Shown here piece by piece: positions 58,901 through 64,000 of a stretch of 64,000 nt of DNA. Position 1 is the first letter of the stretch, and the number at the start of each line of letters is the position of its first letter. The stretch is from Planctomicrobium piriforme (lineage in GTDB: Bacteria; Planctomycetota; Planctomycetia; Planctomycetales; Planctomycetaceae): the NCBI GenBank assembly GCA_945860955.1, contig CAMATH010000030.1:1-64000 (forward strand), in the 5' to 3' direction. The notes beneath the pieces were generated by a model. It was not told the DNA's origin. It did not search any database and was given only the letters and a program-made list of their open reading frames with translations. Made by a program: the position numbers and the translations under genes.

Positions 58901-61174
58901 GAGGGGGGGCTGACCGAGTCGGGGGGGGCGATCACCGCGGACGGTTTGGGTGTTCGGGTCAACGGTGGAAATACCGATGTGTTTCTGTCTTCGAACAACG
59001 CGATTCGGCTCTTCGCGATCGAACAGCTCATGCCGGGAATTGGGGTTTCTCTCCACAACAACGGAGATCTCGAAATCGGTCAGATCGCGGGGGGGCCGGC
59101 GAGCGGCTTCGCCCCAATCGTTGGGGTGCGTACGCAGGGGGGACCGGTCGTGCTGGATGTCGCCGGCCAGTTGATCCTGTCGGAAGCGGTCAACGCCGGT
59201 CCTGGTACCGTCAATCTGTTCGCGACGGGGGCGATCGTCGATGGCAATGGAGACGCAGTCGATCTCGTCGGCAGTGAATTGCATGTGATAGCGGACGCCC
59301 TGGGAACGTCGGGGGATCCGCTGGAGAGCCGGGTCGCGGTTTTCGAGGCCGACGTCGGTGACGGAGGAATCCACCTGATCAACGACGGATCACTGAGAAT
59401 TGGAGGGGAGGGATTGACGGCGGTCGCGGGTGGAATCGAGCTGCTGGTGGATAGCTCGGTTCCCGGGTTCATTCCGGAGCTGATCATCCAGGCGACCGTG
59501 ACCCATTCGCAATTCACCGCACCGATTCCGTCACCCGGTATGGGTCCAAACGGAGGAGGGGGAATTTCCCCCCAGGGGGTGACGCCGGGAATTCAGCTCA
59601 TCAGCACGGGCAATCTCATGGTTGTCAGTCCGATTCGGAATCTGGCTCTCTCGGGATCTGGCGCGGGAGATATCCTCCTGTCTTCGGGAAAAGATCTGAC
59701 ACTGATCGATACCGGACTCGACGGTGACATTTTCACCGTGTCGGGGAGCGTCGCCATCAGTTATGGCGGCAACAGCAACTTCGTCCAGCAGTATCCCAAT
59801 CTGACCGATGGGGGCGGAACGAATTCATTCCAGATCACAACCCCCTCCGCGACTCTGGTGGCGGCTCCCCCTTTCGTGAACGTCGTCATCACGCAGCCGA
59901 CCGCCATGGGTGGGCCGACGACCTTTCAGGTAACTGTCGGACGCACGGGAGAAAAGGGACTGATGCTGGCTGTCGATTACGCCGACGGCGTGGTGGAGAC
60001 CTACCCGATCGACGCGACAAATGGCCCCGTGATCCTGACGTTGTCGCACACCTATACGCAGCCGACGCAGGGAACACTCGATTACCTTCCGACGTTCACA
60101 GTGATGGTCGACCCTTCTGTCTCCATTATCGATCAGACTCCGGCCCCCGCCGGCCTCGTGGGGATTCCGGGAACTGAAGATGCCAACGGCGTCCTGACAC
60201 AGGGCTTCGTTGTGGCGGGGGATGGTAACCAGGGTGTGACACGCCTTGTCGCCCGCGTCACGTTCACCGCGCCCGGCGGTGGAGGTGGCACGAATCCCGG
60301 GGATCTCAATCCCGGAGATCCTCCGCGGAATATCGGTCTGGTGCCACCTGGTGTGGTGGTCATGACCCCGCTCCCGGAACCCGATCCACCGGCTCGCAAC
60401 TTGGAAGAACCCGACGACCGGCCGCGCCCGTTACCCCCGCCAGAGAATGTCGCAGCACTGGGACAGTCGAACCAGGGTGCGCAAATCGTCGCCTCGAACT
60501 CCGGAGACACGATCACGCTCACCTCGATCGACCGCTTCGTCATCCGTGAAGTGGCCGCCGATGGTGCCGACCTGCGAACGATCGACCTTGAGGTTTTTCG
60601 ATTGGGCGAGAAAACACTCGACCCCCAACTGATTCGTGATCAGATTTTCCCGAAGCTCCCCGATGGACGCTATCGGGTGGTCTGGCTGCGGGGCACCAGT
60701 AGCGGCGATCCCGTCGAGCGAGTGGTGCTGGATGTTTTCATTCGTGGTGGCCGACCGGTCTTTATCCAGGATCTACAGCGTCCCGTCGTCGTTCCACCGA
60801 TGGGCGAAGTCGACACCTCGCGTGCCGTCGATCCCCGCATCGATGCCGGCACCGTGAACGCGATTGGCGAAACCACTGATGAGCCAACGACCGTCGCGGA
60901 GGAACCGGTCCCCACCGACAACTCGGCCCCCGCCGAATCGTCGAATCAGACGTCCCGTCACTGGGCCGCGGGGACGGCCCACGCCGCCGTCGCGTTGACG
61001 CTGTTGCACCGTCGCCGTCGCGAATCCGATTCCAATACCGAACCTGCATCTGCATCTGAATCCAAGGCGACCGCGCCCGAGTCAGTGACCACGGCGCGGT
61101 ATTCGAAATCGGGCTGGCTGGCGCGGCAGCTTCGAAGAATCACACAGCGGAATCCCGGGGAGAAACTTCCATGA
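52940..61174 (+). CDS. Giant 2744-aa LEPR-motif beta-repeat surface protein
   Basis: 2744 aa. The N-terminus ends a basic stretch with LRVRRLEPRRVLNGAPLLA (about 32-50), the LEPR motif found at the start of many large planctomycete surface proteins and proposed as an export signal. An RTX-like GGAGDDSLTV follows near 150. A segment around 369-440 (DGGRVVVWSSEVTRFGGAV, GGNGGFVETSGLDRVQFTG, GKSGTFLLDPKVI) closely resembles the filamentous-haemagglutinin/TPS adhesin core, but no TPS domain precedes it. Then about ten degenerate beta-repeats of 80-100 residues run to about 2200 (for example GDVRLKVAGQLTQ, VVLNDPGNQVQNL, TANLVIGNV). A Pro-rich linker leads to a hydrophobic stretch and RRRR near 2675-2695. 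The stop overlaps the kinase start as ATGA. Confidence 0.9.
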   Translation: MLPATWMANLWRELFPARSANPRRGTAEMPALRVRRLEPRRVLNGAPLLADALLANGLSNPADQSTPWMVSAADLANHSGSGATDIHLLRDGDQYAVTIDGVIAARHAVAGVDSIQIAGTSGNDRFTLDAGIADSLSQGGVLFLGGAGDDSLTVTGSNLSSAGLELRAGAGGELTWGTSRVALDSVESLRAQVRTVAWNVSTAVPQILSVEGDSDNGSVRLTAAGLTQVELAVPSRSFQVTADQLELTGRLEIAGGTIDIQSRHDVSLTAGANWNAAGGHVRLAAGPEGTTGVGGVVDVSSSTGVGGTIELLGGRVGVEGTARLDASGAVGGGRVRIGGEPTLAGYGGGLSTRVAVADGATILANAGLSGDGGRVVVWSSEVTRFGGAVEVRGGAFGGNGGFVETSGLDRVQFTGTLDLGATHGKSGTFLLDPKVIRIRPGISSVNPPVSLVNFADLPDDLTIFDLSLEAVKSGTILLQATDAIFIEDLFQSPQGGGDGALNLSNDVNLILQTRNGAGDDANGGIQFINPLNSIVAQGTGRITLQAGVAADASGNVSAFQGSASANLGGLFAGAGGIRVQASGNVVETSVIKTDAEIELRADADGNGVGSVVVGIDALIESGGTAANTILLQGADIELLFADTPPSIATTSATGGVSIRSSLASRPINLGGSANLVVGINLTDDELDRIAVQPHGSLTIGDAIQNGDIVITTAKFANSPSANLFVQQNPGGTGAIVLNDESGSGPALDGNGGGIALLAGTGGVRVVLPANNQPELATNGPFIRIDTAGGIGTLTHPLQLADNASQSTLVEIGTALRPKGPVNLDGLGSLAFGRILLSHSDLVITAQGSVVQSAPWEGRNLSVTTFADSGGNIDVSNSDNQFDAIDLETFSANGITLSPARIDYQDGDGIVINAIRTAGSVGVIARGVLSQTGPIVADQLHVETRFDTGADIVLSNVDNAVRGASLLVADSTGDQLADGTIRFVESDGFDAGLILTLGDISLETGGPVQLVGEMRGRGLELLGAGSYLLTSDPAAQTVLDIDLLAADVTGGVVVSDINDLTVGTVFGTTGVRTTAAGSDVRLTAGNLLKLASRVEVELADVDLTAPHMIVSASISTDGGTVRLSSPDGIVPSDVQFDANVVIDTEQGDDNAAGTVDLSQTSLSAIGAGIRVSIDTSTAPEFLGGNILFADLGSQGGNFLNDFVLKTNAGTNPDRDQVFSFGKVRVNNSLVIERAQFTTLADLVGSGNLVRIVSDGLTINAQLGAANLVEILAATPGRTMDLGTTSSTVLGIGDVDLGLIATPHLRLGSATTGPITVSRRIDFPNVGVLDLVGGADMTNLAGGSLVVHDLVIQTPGTVVLSGDNQVVNLAAAVGGPFTFHDTANLTIGSVLGVQGISTTAPAGDVNLSSDASLFINESIQAGPATVRLLAHERITQGGNGVIHARKLGVVKDQSTVGFVSLRLPNEVTTFAGFSAVGDIEFANAGPLELGSIGSAGSAGIPAITGVVAADGDVRLQTDGALTQTAFVQARSFTVVTRDDQGADVVLNDPGNQVQNLKMQSLNAAGTALTAGDLNLSNNGFLNLTSIQTRGTARLTSTVGVAQSGAIQATSLSVTTVGGSFGVIALDRTDNDVDFVELRTLSTNGQSTGFGSIQFSDADGFVVLGLESLGSAELWSGGTASQSGSIRASKLLLRGPGSFEFLREDNQINVLAASTGGSVYYRDTDDFTVGGVQNTSGILVADDGASVELHARGQLALNEQIQAARGDVRLKVAGQLTQSLTGSIVAKTLGVRQTAGTVEGVTLAADNQVAVLAIDSESGDVEFHNTANLVIGNVVGGPTGLFNPLLGVTVGTGRLFLTVDGALDLQSRVSDPTGIVRMRVSGPLTQVAGGEITAEGLSVVQRNPSGGDVSLAGANAIQTVAIENNGAGSRIDVRSTVDLVVTSIDGDSGRGFSPVSGLRSTQGEITVQSGGSLELLADVQAGSANVLLSAEGGLTESGGAITADGLGVRVNGGNTDVFLSSNNAIRLFAIEQLMPGIGVSLHNNGDLEIGQIAGGPASGFAPIVGVRTQGGPVVLDVAGQLILSEAVNAGPGTVNLFATGAIVDGNGDAVDLVGSELHVIADALGTSGDPLESRVAVFEADVGDGGIHLINDGSLRIGGEGLTAVAGGIELLVDSSVPGFIPELIIQATVTHSQFTAPIPSPGMGPNGGGGISPQGVTPGIQLISTGNLMVVSPIRNLALSGSGAGDILLSSGKDLTLIDTGLDGDIFTVSGSVAISYGGNSNFVQQYPNLTDGGGTNSFQITTPSATLVAAPPFVNVVITQPTAMGGPTTFQVTVGRTGEKGLMLAVDYADGVVETYPIDATNGPVILTLSHTYTQPTQGTLDYLPTFTVMVDPSVSIIDQTPAPAGLVGIPGTEDANGVLTQGFVVAGDGNQGVTRLVARVTFTAPGGGGGTNPGDLNPGDPPRNIGLVPPGVVVMTPLPEPDPPARNLEEPDDRPRPLPPPENVAALGQSNQGAQIVASNSGDTITLTSIDRFVIREVAADGADLRTIDLEVFRLGEKTLDPQLIRDQIFPKLPDGRYRVVWLRGTSSGDPVERVVLDVFIRGGRPVFIQDLQRPVVVPPMGEVDTSRAVDPRIDAGTVNAIGETTDEPTTVAEEPVPTDNSAPAESSNQTSRHWAAGTAHAAVALTLLHRRRRESDSNTEPASASESKATAPESVTTARYSKSGWLARQLRRITQRNPGEKLP

Positions 61175-64000
61175 ACACGCTTTGCCCCCAGTGCGGCGCG
61201 CGACTTGTCGAGATCCCGGGACACCCCCTGTCGTGCCCCGCATGCATACCCACCGGCTACGTCCCTGGAGTGGCGACCGAAGGGTTAGGGACCGAGGATT
61301 TGGATGGCGCGGGACTGGGAAGTGGGGGACAGTCTGTGGCGGGCTTGCCAGCCGGTGGATTGGAAACCGAAGCGCTCTCCGGAATGGCCCCACTTCCCCA
61401 CACGCCAGGAACGGCGACGGCGGGGCTCGCGACAGAAGCGTTGGGACACCAGGCACTCCCGTCGCTCGCCGGGGGGCCGCCCACCGATCTGCTCGACATT
61501 CGTGCGTCGATCAACGTTCGGCACATGCGCCCCGCGGAGGCAGCGGAATGGGAGCAGACCTTCGCGAAGATCGCCGACCTGGCGCAGCACACGCAGCGCA
61601 ACATCACCGAATCGCTCCCGGGTCTTCAGACCGGCCGTGACCTGGGTCCGAGTACGACGGTGCTTCCGTCTCACGACCTCCGGCCACAAGCTCCGGGTTC
61701 GAGCGGCAGCAGTAGCACCGCCCGGCTCAGTGTACCCGCGCGAATTCTCGCCGACCGCGCGGTCGTTCTTTCGAAACCCGCCAACCACTACGCCGCCGGA
61801 CTCGATTATGAGCTGCTGAACATCATCGGCAAGGGGGGGATGGGAGTCGTCTACGCGGCCCGGCAGATGTCCGTGGACCGCGAAGTCGCGGTGAAGATGA
61901 TCTATCCCGAGCAGGCGCAGAAGCTCACGGCCCGGGACGATTTCCTGACCGAAGCGGTCATCACCGGCGAACTCGACCATCCCAACATCGTCCCGATTCA
62001 CGAATTGGGAAAAGATGATGGTCAGGCGCTGTTCTACTCGATGAAAAAGGTGACGGGGACACCTTGGGGCAAACAGTTACCGACGCGTTCGGAGTCAGAG
62101 AATCTGCGGGTGCTGATGGCGGTCGCCGACGCGGTCGCGTTCGCGCATTCGCGCGGTGTCATCCACCGCGATCTCAAGCCCGACAACGTGATGCTGGGGG
62201 ATTTCGGAGAAGTGCTGCTGATGGACTGGGGGCTGGCGATCGTCACACCAGCATTCCGCAAGCATGAAAGTCTGCCGCACATTCCGGGACCGGGCTGCAC
62301 CCCCGCGTTCGCCGCTCCGGAGCTGGTGATTGGCCCCATGACGGCGATTGGCCCGCACAGCGATGTGTATCTGCTGGGGGCGATTTTGTATCTGATCGTC
62401 ACCGGGAAACTGGCGCACGCGGCGAAGACATCGCGGGAATGCTGCATGGTGGCGGCGCGCAACGAGATCGCGCCGACGGACGTGGTGGGGGAGCTGGTCG
62501 ACATCGCGCGCAAGGCGATGGCGACAAAGCCCACAGACCGCTACGCCAGCGTTCGTGACTTTCAGCAGGCGATTCGCGATTATCAATCCCACTCCGAGAG
62601 CCTCGTGTTGGGTGTTCGGGCCGGTGAGGATCTGGAGAAGGCGCGGGCCTCGAAAAGCTACGACGAATTCGCCCGGGCGGTGTTCGGATTCGATCAGGCA
62701 CTGGCGTTGTGGGACGGGAACAGCCGGGCGCGGGAGGGAGTGAAGGACGCCCGGCTCGCGTACGCCCAGACGGCGCTCGCGAACCAGGACTTCGACCTGG
62801 GGCTCACCCTGCTCGATCCCGCCGACTCCGCTCATGCGCCAGTCTATCGCGAGTTGCAGACGGGGCAGGCGGAACGAAACGCCCGTGCCCGACGGCTCAA
62901 GGCGTTGCGGCGGTTGGCGGTGGGAATGACCGCGGCGATCTTCGCAGTGATCACGGGCTCGCTGTTCTGGATCAACCACGAGCGTGGACTGGCCGTCGCC
63001 GCCGAAGCCGACGCCAAAACGCAGCGTGACAAGGCGAATAGCGCCCGCGATGAAAAGGAAATTCAGCGTGAAATCGCCGTTGGGGCCGAGGCGGATGCCA
63101 AACGCGAACGCGACGCGGCGGACATGGCCCGCAAGAATGAAGAACAGGAACGCAAGAACGCCGAAGGGGCGCGGGATCTGGCGGAACAACGTCGAAAAGC
63201 CGCCGAGGCGGCGCAAAAAGAAGAGCGTCGCCAGCGACAACTCGCCGACCAGGCGCGTCGCGCCCAGGAATTCGAGGCCTACGGTGCGCAAATCGGTCTC
63301 GCCGACCAGCAGATCAAGGCCAACACGTTTGAGGCGGCGCAGGAAGGGCTGGAGAGTCAGCGTGGCTTCGCCGGCCGGGGGTGGGAGTGGGATCGGCTCA
63401 ACTACCTCGCCCAGCAGGGGCAGACCGGTTCGGGCACAGCGCCCGCCGAGATCGACGCCCTGGCGATCGACCGGCGTCATCAGCGGTTCGCGGTGGGTGG
63501 TCGCGATGGTGTCGTGCGGATCGCGCCTCTGGCGGAGAATTCCCCGGGTACGAGAGCTGACCTGCTCGCGACCGTGCAGTCCACGAAAATGGGTGGCCCT
63601 ATTTTGTCGCTTGCCTTTTCGCGTGACGGTCAGTTGCTGGCCGTCGGGGGCGAAGAGGGCCGGCTCATGGTGTTTCCCACCGACGATCCCGACGCCAAGC
63701 CCCAAGTTCTGACCGGACACGAACCCGGTTCGGCGGTTCAGGCCGTCGCATTCGCCGAGCGGGCGGGAAAACGCTGGCTGATTTCAGCCGGGACTGATCG
63801 CACCGTCCGCGTCTGGCAGGCGACCGGACCGCTCGCGCAATGGTCCGCTCGCCCGATCCAGACATTGCTGGGACACCTGCTTCCGGTCCTGGGGATCGCC
63901 GTCGCCCCCGCAGGGGACCGGATGGTCAGCGTGGGAGATGATGGCAATGCGGTCGTGTGGGATGCGGGGAAGAGTTCCGACTCGCCGTTCGTTCGCGCGG
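61171..64000 (+). CDS. Zinc-ribbon Ser/Thr kinase with coiled coil and WD40 repeats (partial)
   Basis: The first 943 residues; the gene runs past the window end. GGGGAGA precedes the ATG, which overlaps the stop of the giant gene by 4 bp. A zinc ribbon lies at Cys5/Cys8/Cys22/Cys25 and a low-complexity linker covers 30-200. The kinase domain spans about 212-470: loop GKGGMG (220-225), Lys242 in VAVKM, HRDLKPDN with Asp334, DWG at 352-354 in place of DFG, and the APE motif. A membrane helix at about 582-604 is followed by a long charged coiled coil to about 715. WD40-like repeats start near 755 (LAFSRDGQLLAVGGEEG, LISAGTDRTVRVW, MVSVGDDGNAVVWD). The coupling suggests it serves the giant surface protein. 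Confidence 0.93.
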   Translation, partial: MNTLCPQCGARLVEIPGHPLSCPACIPTGYVPGVATEGLGTEDLDGAGLGSGGQSVAGLPAGGLETEALSGMAPLPHTPGTATAGLATEALGHQALPSLAGGPPTDLLDIRASINVRHMRPAEAAEWEQTFAKIADLAQHTQRNITESLPGLQTGRDLGPSTTVLPSHDLRPQAPGSSGSSSTARLSVPARILADRAVVLSKPANHYAAGLDYELLNIIGKGGMGVVYAARQMSVDREVAVKMIYPEQAQKLTARDDFLTEAVITGELDHPNIVPIHELGKDDGQALFYSMKKVTGTPWGKQLPTRSESENLRVLMAVADAVAFAHSRGVIHRDLKPDNVMLGDFGEVLLMDWGLAIVTPAFRKHESLPHIPGPGCTPAFAAPELVIGPMTAIGPHSDVYLLGAILYLIVTGKLAHAAKTSRECCMVAARNEIAPTDVVGELVDIARKAMATKPTDRYASVRDFQQAIRDYQSHSESLVLGVRAGEDLEKARASKSYDEFARAVFGFDQALALWDGNSRAREGVKDARLAYAQTALANQDFDLGLTLLDPADSAHAPVYRELQTGQAERNARARRLKALRRLAVGMTAAIFAVITGSLFWINHERGLAVAAEADAKTQRDKANSARDEKEIQREIAVGAEADAKRERDAADMARKNEEQERKNAEGARDLAEQRRKAAEAAQKEERRQRQLADQARRAQEFEAYGAQIGLADQQIKANTFEAAQEGLESQRGFAGRGWEWDRLNYLAQQGQTGSGTAPAEIDALAIDRRHQRFAVGGRDGVVRIAPLAENSPGTRADLLATVQSTKMGGPILSLAFSRDGQLLAVGGEEGRLMVFPTDDPDAKPQVLTGHEPGSAVQAVAFAERAGKRWLISAGTDRTVRVWQATGPLAQWSARPIQTLLGHLLPVLGIAVAPAGDRMVSVGDDGNAVVWDAGKSSDSPFVRA

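Noticed and set aside
62095-63720. 541-codon minus-strand open frame
   Set aside because: Opposite the kinase/WD40 gene that carries HRDLKPDN and other motifs.

Overview
The window looks like chromosomal DNA of a planctomycete. It is GC-rich, and it carries several protein families that are hallmarks of that phylum: a PSCyt1/DUF1549/DUF1553 cytochrome protein, a DUF1587-1595-1592-1588-1585 protein paired with DUF1552, two DUF1501 Tat proteins, a Cys-type sulfatase, a BNR sialidase-like protein, a giant protein with an N-terminal LEPR motif, and a Ser/Thr kinase with WD40 repeats. No rRNA, tRNA, CRISPR array or intact insertion sequence was seen.

Layout. 0-3 kb: lexA and proS, divergent, each with a readable promoter and a hairpin downstream. 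3-12.5 kb (+): PSCyt1 protein, NAD-dependent epimerase/reductase, FGGY sugar kinase, secreted alpha/beta hydrolase with an Fn3 domain, an unknown protein, and a membrane-anchored HtrA-type protease. 12.5-18.6 kb (-): a small beta-rich protein, alanine dehydrogenase, DUF1501, an esterase/SMP-30 fusion and an MDR oxidoreductase. 18.9-22 kb: uup (ABC-F) facing a RepA/AAA_25-like protein whose P-loop has decayed. 22.5-31 kb (+): DUF1592-type protein, DUF1552, a BNR propeller, a decayed RAYT transposase fragment, a sialidase-like protein and a sulfatase with a textbook terminator. 31-32 kb (-): an LssY_C protein.

32-48.5 kb (-) is the most coherent block. It is a Tad/Flp pilus locus: two small Flp-like pilins, TadV prepilin peptidase, three TadE/TadG-like pseudopilins, an unknown membrane protein, CpaB, an FHA-TadA ATPase fusion, TadB and TadC. 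It runs without a break into a membrane FHA protein, a transmembrane Ser/Thr kinase with four repeated extracytoplasmic modules, and a SNF2 ATPase. The junctions are 4-bp and 1-bp overlaps, so the pilus motor appears to be wired to phosphothreonine signalling. No secretin (CpaC/RcpA), TadZ/CpaE or TadD is present between the recognisable genes.

49-64 kb (+): a second DUF1501 protein, glycyl-tRNA synthetase, then a 2744-residue LEPR protein with a filamentous-haemagglutinin-like segment and degenerate beta-repeats. Its stop codon overlaps the start of a zinc-ribbon/kinase/coiled-coil/WD40 protein that runs off the window.

Non-coding sequence holds several repeat families: two copies of a ~130-bp dispersed repeat, a ~68-bp local duplication, a 70-nt REP-like hairpin, a 21-bp inverted-repeat pair, and shorter perfect palindromes.
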